A stretch of DNA of 64,000 bases from Oscillospiraceae bacterium. Its GTDB lineage: Bacteria; Bacillota; Clostridia; Oscillospirales; JAAYXM01. The first letter of the stretch is position 1. Each line of letters begins with the position of its first letter. The DNA is taken from positions 1-64,000 of the forward strand of contig SVLF01000003.1 in assembly GCA_015068085.1 (NCBI GenBank), given 5' to 3'. This document shows positions 1 through 9,632 of this stretch, piece by piece. The notes under the pieces are model-generated. The model was not told the DNA's origin. It was given only the letters and a program-made list of their open reading frames with translations, and made no database searches. The translations under genes and the position numbers were made by a program.

Positions 1-35
1 TACATAAGTACGTCGAGAGGTCCGATTTGTTCATA

Positions 36-153
36 GCATAAAGTGTAACTAAATCCTCAAATTCGGCTTCTGCCGAATTTTCAATTTACTTTCAAACTTT
101 CAAACCATATACTTTTACACTTTATGCGGTCGGGGCTGTTTTGCTACAGCCCC
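36..153. repeat. Intergenic inverted repeats and hairpins at window edge
   Basis: A 13-nt inverted repeat (36-48 against 115-127) encloses a stem-loop with arms 59-67 and 72-80 and a TTCT loop. A second hairpin, with arms GGGGCTGT (132-139) and ACAGCCCC (146-153), follows. The second may end gdhA transcription on the minus strand or serve a gene outside the window. No coding sequence was seen in 1-191. Confidence 0.4.
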
Positions 154-191
154 TTCGCAAAAATGATGGTGGGGTGGAATGGTAGCAAAAA

Positions 192-1568
<1,377 letters not shown>

Positions 1569-1584
1569 TTATAGTATGTGCAAT

Positions 1585-1613
1585 AGTATATCACGCAATT
1601 TATTTTTTGTCAA
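1585..1613 (-). promoter_or_regulatory. gdhA promoter
   Basis: On the minus strand, TTGACA (1608-1613), a 17-bp spacer and TATACT (1585-1590) lie about 45 bp before the gdhA ATG. No operator-like symmetry is obvious. Confidence 0.8.
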
Positions 1614-1770
1614 CTTGCAAAAATCCGTTAAATAATTAATTAACAAGGCTTTTTGTGGATTTTTTTGAAATTTTAGCAAAAATAAATTGCAAAACGGTGT
1701 GCCCGCCTTGCAATTTTTAGTAAAAATGACAATTAATCCACAGAGAGGAAAAATAAGAAAAGAGTAAAAA

Positions 1771-1808
1771 ATCCCCGTCACAGTTATTTTGATGACTGTG
1801 ACGGGGAT
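1771..1808 (-). terminator. Terminator of the XRE regulator gene
   Basis: A perfect 14-bp stem (1771-1784 with 1795-1808) with a 10-nt loop sits just after the minus-strand stop at 1823. A T-rich run follows it on the minus strand, seen as the A-run 1764-1770 on the plus strand. No gene was seen in 1614-1770. Confidence 0.85.
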
Positions 1809-1822
1809 GCTTTGCGGGGAAA

Positions 1823-2056
1823 TTACAGTTTTTCTTCAAGCTTTTTGCAAAAAGTGCTCATCTTGATATCGAGTGCGGTGCAGATGCGGTACAGGGTTTC
1901 AAGCGTGGGTTTGCGTTCGCCGCGCTCGATTGCGCTTAAGTGGCTTCTGCCGATATCGGCAAAGCCGCTCAGAACTTCTTGAGAAACACCTTTGTGTTGC
2001 CGGAAGAAAGCGACTGTTTGTCCTACCTTGACAGAATCCAATGTAGGAATGTACAT
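1823..2056 (-). CDS. Small XRE-family (Cro/CI-type) HTH regulator
   Basis: A 77-residue protein that is essentially one helix-turn-helix domain: GQTVAFFRQHKGVSQEVLSGFADIGRSHLSAIERGERKPTLETL has the usual five-helix pattern, with the S-x-E-RGERKPT signature after the recognition helix. There is no sensor domain. The ATG at 2056 has GAGGTG 8 nt upstream. It is transcribed away from the TasA-like gene at 2235. The short space between them holds a 14-bp palindrome and a second ACATATGT, which are plausible binding sites for this protein. The arrangement recalls SinR control of tasA in Bacillus, but sequence orthology to SinR is not claimed. Confidence 0.85.
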   Translation of the reverse strand: MYIPTLDSVKVGQTVAFFRQHKGVSQEVLSGFADIGRSHLSAIERGERKPTLETLYRICTALDIKMSTFCKKLEEKL

Positions 2057-2107
2057 TCTTCTTCACCTCAAAAAATAGTATATGATATTATTTAAAAAAC
2101 TTTGCGT

Positions 2108-2143
2108 ACATATGTTGACAAATGAACACATATGTGTTATACT
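2108..2143 (+). promoter_or_regulatory. Promoter of TasA-like gene with palindromic operator
   Basis: TTGACA (2115-2120), a 17-bp spacer and TATACT (2138-2143). The spacer is almost filled by the perfect palindrome AACACATATGTGTT (2125-2138). Its core ACATATGT (2128-2135) recurs at 2108-2115, exactly 20 bp upstream, close to two helical turns. A repressor bound here would block both promoter boxes. The minus-strand promoter of the XRE gene (TATACT at 2077-2082, poor -35) lies directly next to the upstream copy. Confidence 0.75.
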
Positions 2144-2234
2144 CATTTTTGCGAAAACGGGAAAAGTATGGCGGGGGGCTCACATCCGGCGGTAAAATTT
2201 TTCCGTAAAAATAAAAAGAAAAAGGTGAAAAACA

Positions 2235-3803
2235 ATGGCAAATTCAAAAACAACAAAAAAAGCATTGTTCACGAGCATGATGTCGCTCTTGCTCTGTTTC
2301 ACAATGCTCATGGGAACAACGTTCGCATGGTTCACAGACAGCGTGAAAAGTGCGAACAACATTATCAAATCAGGAAATCTTGATATTGATGTTCAGTACA
2401 CGCTCGGCGACAAAGATGACGCAGGTGAACTGATTTGGAAAGACCTTGACGGTGCAGTCGATTTGTTTAAAAAAGGACTCTGGGAGCCCGGACACACTGA
2501 GGTCGTTGTTCTCAAAATCGAAAACAAGGGTTCTCTGGCTCTTAAGTACAATGCCAATATGAACATTATCAGCGAGACTGTCGGCAAGACCAAGGATGGC
2601 GCAAACATCGTTCTCTCTGATATTCTTACCGTAAGTACTTGCACACAGCAGTATACTGATGGCAACGGTAATGTCGCAAGCGGCGCGGATATTTTCCCCG
2701 CAATGGCTTTTAACAATGAAGGCGGTATGGAAGGTTGGATTGGATATCAAACCACTTCTACTTTCAAGGCCGGCAATGTGCTTAAGAGCGACAAACAGCT
2801 TCAGCCCAAAGAAGCTGACTATATTGCCGTTAAGGTTGATATGGCTGAGACTGTTACAAATGAAGCAAACCATAACGGTATTGAGGTTCCTGCTATCGAA
2901 TTTGGTATCAACGTTCTTGCAACTCAGTTTACTTATGAAAACGACAGCTTCGGCAATCAGTATGACAAGGATTCTGAATATGACTACGACTATGTTGTAA
3001 GCACTTCTGCTGATTTGGTATATGCTTTTGCAAACGGCGGTACCGTTAAACTTGAAGGCGATATTCAACTGGACGAAGTTCTTCACCTTAGTGAGGGAAC
3101 TGAAGTATATTTGAATATGAATGGAAAGACGATAAGTACAAATGCTACCTCCGTTGACCCGGTTTTCTATACATATAAGAATTCAAAACTTACCATTGAC
3201 GGTAACGGCAAGGTTGAATTAACTGAACCCTCTATGTCACTGATCGTCCCCGGTGGAGATGTAGTTATTGAAAACGGTACCTTTACAAGAAACGTTCCCG
3301 CCGGAACCCCTGCAAAAAATGTAGGCGCTCTGTTTGTTGGTGCTAAGGTTTCGCCATGGGGCTCACAAACTGTGACAATCAACGGAGGATATTTCGACGG
3401 CGGTTATTATGATGCGAATGCCGCTGATATTGATGAGATACTTGCAGGGACAAAACCATTCACTGAAACTGCCGATGATATTGCAAAGCGCGGTAACTCT
3501 AAGGATGCGAACATTGTCAGAGTTGCGCTCAAGAACAATATCAGCAAGACACTTAATCTTTCCTATAATCTGATGAAAGTTCACGGCGGTACATTTGTAG
3601 GTATGAACCCCGCCTGGGGCGATGAAGGATGTATGCTTCCTACAACACCTGATTATCTCCGTCCGTGGTCTTATTATCAGGGAGCGCTCCTTGATGGTCA
3701 GACTTTCAATGAAAACGGAATTGTACTCCCGGAAGGTTATGCAATCACAAAGGGAGCTACAGAGGATGGCAGACCTACATACACTGTAAATTACAGCAAA
3801 TAA
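2235..3803 (+). CDS. TasA/camelysin-like secreted protein with SipW-class signal peptide
   Basis: A 522-residue exported protein. The N-terminus has a lysine-rich start, a hydrophobic core at about 10-28 and the TFAWFTDS motif (29-36), followed by an N-I-I-K-S-G-N-L-D segment. This is the hallmark of proteins processed by the SipW-type signal peptidase; no sipW is in the window. Residues about 40-250 resemble the TasA/CalY fibre fold. From about 255 the sequence changes to short strand-turn repeats (LNMNGKTIS, LTIDGNGKVELTE, VVIENGTF, VTINGGYFDGG) typical of a right-handed beta-helix, which is unusual for a TasA relative. AAAGGTG precedes the ATG. Function as a matrix or surface fibre is inferred. 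Confidence 0.8.
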   Translation: MANSKTTKKALFTSMMSLLLCFTMLMGTTFAWFTDSVKSANNIIKSGNLDIDVQYTLGDKDDAGELIWKDLDGAVDLFKKGLWEPGHTEVVVLKIENKGSLALKYNANMNIISETVGKTKDGANIVLSDILTVSTCTQQYTDGNGNVASGADIFPAMAFNNEGGMEGWIGYQTTSTFKAGNVLKSDKQLQPKEADYIAVKVDMAETVTNEANHNGIEVPAIEFGINVLATQFTYENDSFGNQYDKDSEYDYDYVVSTSADLVYAFANGGTVKLEGDIQLDEVLHLSEGTEVYLNMNGKTISTNATSVDPVFYTYKNSKLTIDGNGKVELTEPSMSLIVPGGDVVIENGTFTRNVPAGTPAKNVGALFVGAKVSPWGSQTVTINGGYFDGGYYDANAADIDEILAGTKPFTETADDIAKRGNSKDANIVRVALKNNISKTLNLSYNLMKVHGGTFVGMNPAWGDEGCMLPTTPDYLRPWSYYQGALLDGQTFNENGIVLPEGYAITKGATEDGRPTYTVNYSK

Positions 3804-3858
3804 AATAGTCAACCTTTCTTTGGCGGTGCGGCACGGGAGTGTTGCACCGAAAAGGTAA

Positions 3859-3900
3859 GAGGAGACGGAAGTGGGCGTCCGTCTCCTCATTTTTTTATTT
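3859..3900 (+). terminator. Terminator after the TasA-like gene
   Basis: An 11-bp stem, GAGGAGACGGA (3859-3869) with TCCGTCTCCTC (3878-3888), is followed by ATTTTTTTATTT. The tail runs into the stop codon of the convergent mnmG gene. Confidence 0.9.
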
Positions 3901-5761
3901 ACTTTTTCAGATACAGAAGAAGTGCGGCAATATCAGCAGGGCTCACGCCCGATATGCGTGATGCCTGTCCGACTGAGCCGGGTTGTATTTTAGTAAGCTT
4001 CTGCCGGGCTTCTGTCCGAAGTCCCTGAAGCGACATATAATCTATCCCGTCCGGGATTTTAACGCTTTCAAGCTTTTTAAACTGCTCTATCTGTGCCTTC
4101 TGACGCTTTATATACCCGTCGTACTTAAGCGAGATCTCCACCTGCTCGCGCACATCATAGGGAAGCGCAGTTCTCGTTTTGTCAAACGGCGCAAGGCTTT
4201 CATATGTAAGCTGCGGACGGCGTATGAGGTCTGCGACAGATGCTCCCGTGACGAGCGGAGACGTTCCGGCGCTTTCAAGGAAGCCGTTAATCTCCTTACC
4301 CGGCGGGATTATAGCCTTTTCAACGCGGGCAAGCTCGCGTGCGCTTTCCTCGCGCTTGCTAATCATCCGGTTATACTTCTTTTCGCTGACAAGACCTATC
4401 TCATACCCAAGCTCTGTAAGGCGGAGGTCTGCATTGTCCTGACGGAGATACAGACGGTATTCCGAGCGCGAGGTCATCATACGGTAAGGCTCATTTGTGC
4501 CCTTGGTAACAAGGTCGTCAATAAGCGTACCGATATATGCATCCGAGCGGTCGAGGATAACAGGGGATTTTCCCTGAAGCTTGCGGGCGGCATTAATGCC
4601 GGCGAGAAGTCCCTGCGCCGCGGCTTCCTCATATCCCGACGAGCCGTTGAACTGTCCTGCGCCGTAAAGCCCCGAAACGGTCTTTACCTCAAGCGTGGGG
4701 AGAAGTGTAAGCGGGTCGATGCAGTCGTATTCTATAGCATAGGCAAAGCGCATTATCTGCGCGTTCTCAAGTCCGCGGATGGAGTGGACAATGAGAAGCT
4801 GGATATCCTCGGGGAGTGAGGAGGAAAGCCCCTGAATGTACATTTCATCAGTACCAAGTCCCATCGGTTCAATAAAAAGCTGGTGCCGTTCTTTTTCCGC
4901 AAAGCGCACAACCTTGTCCTCAATAGACGGACAGTAGCGCGGGCCAACGCCCGCTATGTTTCCTGAGAAAAGGGGCGAACGGTGCAGATTTTCACGGATA
5001 ATGCGGTGAGTTTCGGCGTTGGTGTATGTCAGATGGCATATTGCCCTGTTTTCAATTTCGTGTTCTGTGTCAAATGAAAAGGGATAGATATCCGTATCGC
5101 CGGGTTGCGGCTCCATTGCGGAAAAATCCACACTGCGCGCGTTGATGCGCGGGGGAGTACCCGTCTTGAAACGGCGAAGCTCTATCCCTGCGCGGAGAAG
5201 GTTGCCCGTAAGCTCTGTTGCGGCAAACATTCCGTCCGGTCCGCCCTCACGCGCCGTCTCGCCAACGGTTGTTTTTCCGCCGAGGTATGTGCCGGTTGCA
5301 AGAATAGCCGCGCGGCAGAGATAACGCCCGCCGGTTGCGGTAAGGACAGATGTAACTGCACCGTTTTCAATGCCGATATCAACAACCTCCGCCTGAATAA
5401 GGTCAAGGTTGTCCGTTGCTTCAAGAACGCGCTTCATTCGCGCCTGATATGCACGGCGGTCTGCCTGAGCGCGAAGCGAATATACCGCGGGACCTTTGCC
5501 TCGGTTCAGCATGCGGTATTGAATACAGGTATCGTCAGCCGCGCGTCCCATTTCTCCGCCAAGAGCGTCTATCTCGCGCACAAGGTGTCCCTTTGCTGTG
5601 CCGCCGATTGCGGGATTGCACGGCATATTCCCGACGGAATCGAGATTTATCGCAAAGCACGCAACGCGGCAACCGAGCCGTGCGGCAGAAAGCGCCGCTT
5701 CAATGCCCGCGTGCCCCGCGCCTACAACGGCTATATCATATTTTCCTGCAATATATTCCAT
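3899..5761 (-). CDS. mnmG: tRNA uridine 5-carboxymethylaminomethyl modification enzyme MnmG (GidA)
   Basis: FAD/NADH-dependent protein that works with MnmE to install cmnm5 at wobble U34 of tRNAs. From the chosen start the protein is 620 residues, the usual length. It opens with the FAD-binding dinucleotide motif [19 protein letters not shown]. It contains the family stretches [23 protein letters not shown] and [10 protein letters not shown], and ends in the helical MnmE/tRNA-binding domain. An in-frame extension to 5890 exists, but ATG 5761 has GGAGGAG immediately upstream and matches the family N-terminus. Its start overlaps the small ORF 5736-5903. The partner mnmE is not in the window. 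Confidence 0.97.
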   Translation of the reverse strand: MEYIAGKYDIAVVGAGHAGIEAALSAARLGCRVACFAINLDSVGNMPCNPAIGGTAKGHLVREIDALGGEMGRAADDTCIQYRMLNRGKGPAVYSLRAQADRRAYQARMKRVLEATDNLDLIQAEVVDIGIENGAVTSVLTATGGRYLCRAAILATGTYLGGKTTVGETAREGGPDGMFAATELTGNLLRAGIELRRFKTGTPPRINARSVDFSAMEPQPGDTDIYPFSFDTEHEIENRAICHLTYTNAETHRIIRENLHRSPLFSGNIAGVGPRYCPSIEDKVVRFAEKERHQLFIEPMGLGTDEMYIQGLSSSLPEDIQLLIVHSIRGLENAQIMRFAYAIEYDCIDPLTLLPTLEVKTVSGLYGAGQFNGSSGYEEAAAQGLLAGINAARKLQGKSPVILDRSDAYIGTLIDDLVTKGTNEPYRMMTSRSEYRLYLRQDNADLRLTELGYEIGLVSEKKYNRMISKREESARELARVEKAIIPPGKEINGFLESAGTSPLVTGASVADLIRRPQLTYESLAPFDKTRTALPYDVREQVEISLKYDGYIKRQKAQIEQFKKLESVKIPDGIDYMSLQGLRTEARQKLTKIQPGSVGQASRISGVSPADIAALLLYLKK

Positions 5762-5903
5762 AATCTCCTCCTGCTTCCAGTGCTCTTGCATATTTAGAAC
5801 GGGTTTCGGGTTTGAGTGCATACTTTTTCGCAAGGGCATTGCCAAAGGTAACAAGTTCTTCTTCGCTTCCCGAAACAAGCTCAAGCTCAATTTCCGAAGC
5901 CAT
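5736..5903 (-). CDS. Small hypothetical protein between ATPase and mnmG
   Basis: A 55-residue ORF beginning [12 protein letters not shown] and ending in YGIYCRKI. It fits between the ATPase stop (5914) and the mnmG start (5761, overlapped by 26 nt) on the same strand. The composition, an acidic amphipathic N-terminus followed by a basic helix, is protein-like and not that of a shadow frame. It has only a weak Shine-Dalgarno (AGTAGG). It has no recognisable domain and could be translationally coupled to mnmG. It may also be a chance ORF. Confidence 0.4.
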   Translation of the reverse strand: MASEIELELVSGSEEELVTFGNALAKKYALKPETRSKYARALEAGGDYGIYCRKI

Positions 5904-5913
5904 AGTAAAAGAC

Positions 5914-8133
5914 CTACTTTCTGCGTCCTGCAAAATACATCGGAAGCACGAGTAAAAGCTCACCGACTGTGAGGGCGGCAAATGTAATCCACTGTGCAAG
6001 GAAAAGTCCGGTTGACTGAGTCAGCACGCGGAAAACAAACGGCATTAAAAGACCGAGAACCGTACCCCAGATGTATGCCAGGCGGGACGGATTTTTCTGA
6101 AGGAAGCCACCGCGCACAAGCAAGAGAGCGGGGAAGGTGTCCGTGATAAGATTTACAAGAAGAATCTGGAGTGCAGTGAGAGGGAAACCAAAGCCGCATG
6201 CGGCAGACAGGAGAACGCATATAAGCTCAGCTGTGTTTGCCGCGGCGAGATACGTTACAGCGCGGCGGATGTTGGTGCGGATGATTTTGCCGCGGATTAT
6301 CGCGCGGTCGGCAGAAAAGCTGCCGTCAAAAACGACATCGGAAGCGTCTTTTGCCGCATCGCTCGCGTGCAGGTCGCTCATACCGACATCCGAGGAATCA
6401 AGCGCCGGCGCATCGGAGATTCCGTCGCCGACGGATGCAACCGAATAGCCATAGGATTTGAGAACATTTATTATACGCACCTTGTCCTGCGCGCGCAGAG
6501 ACGCAAAAACAAAGGTATCGTTTATCCGCTCGGAAATATCTTCGTCGGAGAGCGAGGAAAGCTCGCGTGAGCAGATTATGTTATCGCACGGAATTTTCAG
6601 TGCGGTTGCGCCAAGGCGCGCTTTTTCCGCATCGCCCTCGGTGAGAAGAAGCACGCGCACGCCTGCCGCGTTAAGTGCCGCGGTGTCGGGATTTGCCGCC
6701 TCATTTACTTCTGCGCGTGTTGCCGCAATGCCGAGGAAAATAAGGTTTGAGTCACACGGAACATCATCGCCCGAGCGAAGTCCGAGCGCTGTCTGTGTGT
6801 AACCTTCTTCTTCGAATGTGCGGATGCACTCTTCAATTTCTTCACGGTCGGAGGCCGTGAGCGTTCTCACGCGCCCGAAATCCCATATAAGGCTTGAGCG
6901 GGAGAGAATTTCTGCAGCGTTTCCGCCGGTGTAGGATATCGTTGTTTCTCCTGCACGGTGGAGAGTGGTGGTAACCTCGCCCATATATTCACCGATGCGC
7001 GGAAAGCTTGCCGCTACGTTTTCCGCATCGCACTTGTGCGATGCAAAAGCATACAGCGACGGATTTTTAAGCTCACAGAGAAGAAGTCCTTCAAGAAACG
7101 GAACGGTATCCTCCTCCTGCGGGGAATGGATGCGTCCGCTTGAGTATGTAGCCGCAACGCCCATTTTCGGAAGCTCTGTGGTGAAGATGTTTACTTCGCC
7201 GAGCATTTCCGCGGCGCGCATATTCTTAGCCGAAAAGCCTTCCGAGCGGAGCTTTTCCGCACCGCGGGCAAGGCTTGTGAGAACGATTGTACCAAAGCTT
7301 TCGGGAATGGCGGCAACCGCAAGGGAAGCAGAGGCAAGAAGCGCCGTCATAAAACCTGCGTCATATGCAAGAGATATTGCAAAAACCGCAACGCACGCAA
7401 GGCTTGTTATAATGCTTAACCGGCGCGTAAGCTTTTCTATGCGTGAGAAAGACGGAGAGGTGTCTTTCTCCGGAACGTCGAGCGGGAGCGTAAGACGGCT
7501 CATTTCGGTAGACATACCCGTTGCAGTGACAACGCCGTCACCGCGTCCTTCAAGAACAACCGTGCCTTCAAAGGCGCAGTTGTCGCGGAACTCTATGCGG
7601 ACATCGCTTGTGCTCTGATAGTCACAGTCTTTTTCCGCGCGGGCGCGTCCGGTAAGGGAGCTCTCATCAATAACAAGGTTTTCTGTTGATATAAGGCGCA
7701 AATCCGCAGGAACAACACGTCCGGGCTTGAGCGTGACCACATCACCGACAACAAGGCGGTCGGAGGAGAGCTTCATTTTCGCACCGTTGCGCAGAACGAT
7801 GGCGTGCGTGACAGATGCGGAAACCGAGCGGTCAAGAGTTCTTTCCCCGCGGCGTTTGCACTCCGCAGAAAAAACAGTGTGAAGGATGATGACCGCCGCA
7901 ATGAGAAGAGCTTCAAGCCATCCGCCGAGCGCGGCATAAAGGATAGCGGAAATGAAGAGAATGATTATAACGGGACGGGAGATTGAGCGCGCCGCAAATT
8001 TAAAAAACGACGACCCGTCGCTCTTTGCCGTGCTCTGCGAGGTGCGGTGATGCGCCTCTTTATCGGAAAGCCCCGTTTCCGGATTAACGTCAAATGCCTT
8101 TAAGGTTTCTTCTATACTGAGCTTATGATACAA
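5914..8133 (-). CDS. P-type cation ATPase homologue lacking catalytic residues (pseudo-pump)
   Basis: A 739-residue membrane protein with the architecture of P2A calcium ATPases: N-terminal cation-ATPase domain (1-50), TM pair (~53-92), actuator domain (~105-215), TM3-4 (~240-290), P/N domains (~300-600), then about four C-terminal helices. Family Ca-ATPases are about 880-900 residues; the N domain is short and TM9-10 are missing. The DKTGT phosphorylation motif reads ELPKM (320-324), so the essential Asp is Glu and KTGT is gone. The actuator TGE is TGR (161-163). The KGAPE lysine is lost and GDGVND is GDGISD (569-574). Ion-site equivalents are kept: E278, N633, E636, N661, T664, D665. TTG start with GGAG upstream. 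The reading frame is intact. Confidence 0.85.
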   Translation of the reverse strand: MYHKLSIEETLKAFDVNPETGLSDKEAHHRTSQSTAKSDGSSFFKFAARSISRPVIIILFISAILYAALGGWLEALLIAAVIILHTVFSAECKRRGERTLDRSVSASVTHAIVLRNGAKMKLSSDRLVVGDVVTLKPGRVVPADLRLISTENLVIDESSLTGRARAEKDCDYQSTSDVRIEFRDNCAFEGTVVLEGRGDGVVTATGMSTEMSRLTLPLDVPEKDTSPSFSRIEKLTRRLSIITSLACVAVFAISLAYDAGFMTALLASASLAVAAIPESFGTIVLTSLARGAEKLRSEGFSAKNMRAAEMLGEVNIFTTELPKMGVAATYSSGRIHSPQEEDTVPFLEGLLLCELKNPSLYAFASHKCDAENVAASFPRIGEYMGEVTTTLHRAGETTISYTGGNAAEILSRSSLIWDFGRVRTLTASDREEIEECIRTFEEEGYTQTALGLRSGDDVPCDSNLIFLGIAATRAEVNEAANPDTAALNAAGVRVLLLTEGDAEKARLGATALKIPCDNIICSRELSSLSDEDISERINDTFVFASLRAQDKVRIINVLKSYGYSVASVGDGISDAPALDSSDVGMSDLHASDAAKDASDVVFDGSFSADRAIIRGKIIRTNIRRAVTYLAAANTAELICVLLSAACGFGFPLTALQILLVNLITDTFPALLLVRGGFLQKNPSRLAYIWGTVLGLLMPFVFRVLTQSTGLFLAQWITFAALTVGELLLVLPMYFAGRRK

Positions 8134-8274
8134 GGTAAATCAACTCCATAATATACTATTATAAATTATACAATATAATTCGCCCGTTTGCAACAAAAAA
8201 CGTGCGGAGAAAAAACATGAAAACTCAAGATGGTTTCATTTTGCACTTCTCTGCAGTTTTTACTTCTCAAATAC

Positions 8275-8303
8275 TTGACATTTGCGCCTAAATACGATAA
8301 AAT
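8275..8303 (+). promoter_or_regulatory. hisS-aspS promoter
   Basis: TTGACA (8275-8280), a 17-bp spacer and TAAAAT (8298-8303). The predicted leader before the hisS ATG is only about 55 nt, too short for a T-box, and none is seen. Confidence 0.85.
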
Positions 8304-8363
8304 CTTATGATACGGAAATATTGTTTAATAGGTAAATAAAGAGATATAAAGGCAGTGATTACA

Positions 8364-9626
8364 ATGGAAAAGATTACAGCACCGCGCGGCACGAAGGATG
8401 TACTTCCCGAGGAGAGCCGCGCATGGCAGATATTGGAGGATAAGCTTCGCTCTCTCGCGCACCGCTTCGGCTTCCGGGAGATTCGCTTTCCCACATTTGA
8501 GGACGTTGCTCTTTTTGACCGCGGCGTTGGTGACACAACAGACGTTGTGCAGAAGGAAATGTACGACTTTTACGACAAGGGAGACCGCCACATAGCGCTC
8601 CGTCCTGAGGGCACGGCGAGCGTCGTGCGTGCGTTTATCGAGCATTCTCTCCACGCTAAAGGTCTTCCGCTCAAGGTGTATTACATCGCACCGAACTTCC
8701 GCTACGAAAAACCGCAGGCGGGAAGACTTCGCGAGCATCATCAGTTCGGTGTTGAGTGCTTCGGTGCATATGATGCATCAGCTGATGCCGAGGTTATCTC
8801 TCTCGGCGCAACGCTTCTGCGTGAGCTTGGTATCACTGACACCACGCTTCATTTGAATTCCTGCGGATGCAAGGAATGCCGTAAGGAATATCACGCCGCA
8901 CTTAAAAAGTATTTTGAAACAAGAAAGGGCGAGCTTTGCGAAACCTGCAACGACCGACTTGACCGCAATCCTATGCGTATTCTTGACTGCAAGAGCGATA
9001 TATGCAAGTCTGTCGCAAAGGATGCGCCGAAGATTACGGATTATCTCTGTGACGAGTGCCGTGCGCATTTTGATAAGCTTCGTTCTTATCTTGATGCAAC
9101 GGGAATTGAATATGAGCTTGACCCGATGCTGGTGCGCGGGCTTGACTATTACACAAACACCGTTTTCGAGTTTGTTTCGGGAAGCCTCGGTGCACAGTCC
9201 ACAGTTCTCGGCGGCGGCAGATACAACGGCCTTGTCGCAACTCTCGGAGGACCGGAGACTGCAGGCCTTGGCTTCGGCTGTGGAATAGAGCGGTTGCTGC
9301 TGACTCTTGAGGCAGAGGGAAAGCTTCCTTCCGACCGTCTTGTTCCGGATGTGTTTGTTGCTTATGCAGAGGAGCGTGCGGAAAGCGTTTCCAACTCTTT
9401 GGTGTATGAGCTTCGCGCGCTCGGCGTATCGGCAGAGCGCGACACAACCGGCCGTTCGCTCAAGGCGCAAATGAAATACGCCGGAAAAATCGGAGCGAGA
9501 TACGGCGCGGTTATCGGCGGCAGCGAAATTGACAATGGAAAAATCACCCTTAAGAATATGGACAGCGGTGAGCAGATAGAATGCGCGCTTACGGCAGATG
9601 CGATAAAAGCTTCAATTGGAGGTTAA
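8364..9626 (+). CDS. hisS: Histidyl-tRNA synthetase
   Basis: Class II aminoacyl-tRNA synthetase charging tRNA-His in the cytosol, 420 residues. The N-terminus APRGTKDVLPEES is the family signature. Motif 2 is seen at YYIAPNFRYEKPQAGRLREHHQFGVE, the histidine-specific LVRGLDYYTNTVFEF follows, and motif 3 ends GLGFGCGIERLLL. The anticodon-binding domain is C-terminal. A GTG nine bases upstream is in frame, but ATG 8364 gives the usual N-terminus with AAAGG upstream. It lies 6 nt before aspS; the hisS-aspS pair is common in Firmicutes. Confidence 0.97.
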   Translation: MEKITAPRGTKDVLPEESRAWQILEDKLRSLAHRFGFREIRFPTFEDVALFDRGVGDTTDVVQKEMYDFYDKGDRHIALRPEGTASVVRAFIEHSLHAKGLPLKVYYIAPNFRYEKPQAGRLREHHQFGVECFGAYDASADAEVISLGATLLRELGITDTTLHLNSCGCKECRKEYHAALKKYFETRKGELCETCNDRLDRNPMRILDCKSDICKSVAKDAPKITDYLCDECRAHFDKLRSYLDATGIEYELDPMLVRGLDYYTNTVFEFVSGSLGAQSTVLGGGRYNGLVATLGGPETAGLGFGCGIERLLLTLEAEGKLPSDRLVPDVFVAYAEERAESVSNSLVYELRALGVSAERDTTGRSLKAQMKYAGKIGARYGAVIGGSEIDNGKITLKNMDSGEQIECALTADAIKASIGG

Positions 9627-9632
9627 AATAAA

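Noticed and set aside
1569..1781. 70-codon minus-strand ORF upstream of gdhA
   Set aside because: It covers the gdhA promoter and the XRE terminator, has no ribosome-binding site and an AT-driven composition.
3363..3890. 175-codon minus-strand ORF opposite the TasA-like gene
   Set aside because: Antisense shadow of a well-supported coding frame, covers the terminator, no SD and no recognisable domain.
3899..5890. Longer N-terminus of MnmG (663 residues)
   Set aside because: The extra 43 residues do not fit the family, overlap the small ORF, and a strong SD marks ATG 5761.
8300..8363. T-box leader upstream of hisS
   Set aside because: Only about 55 nt separate the predicted start from the ATG and no T-box sequence or antiterminator is present.
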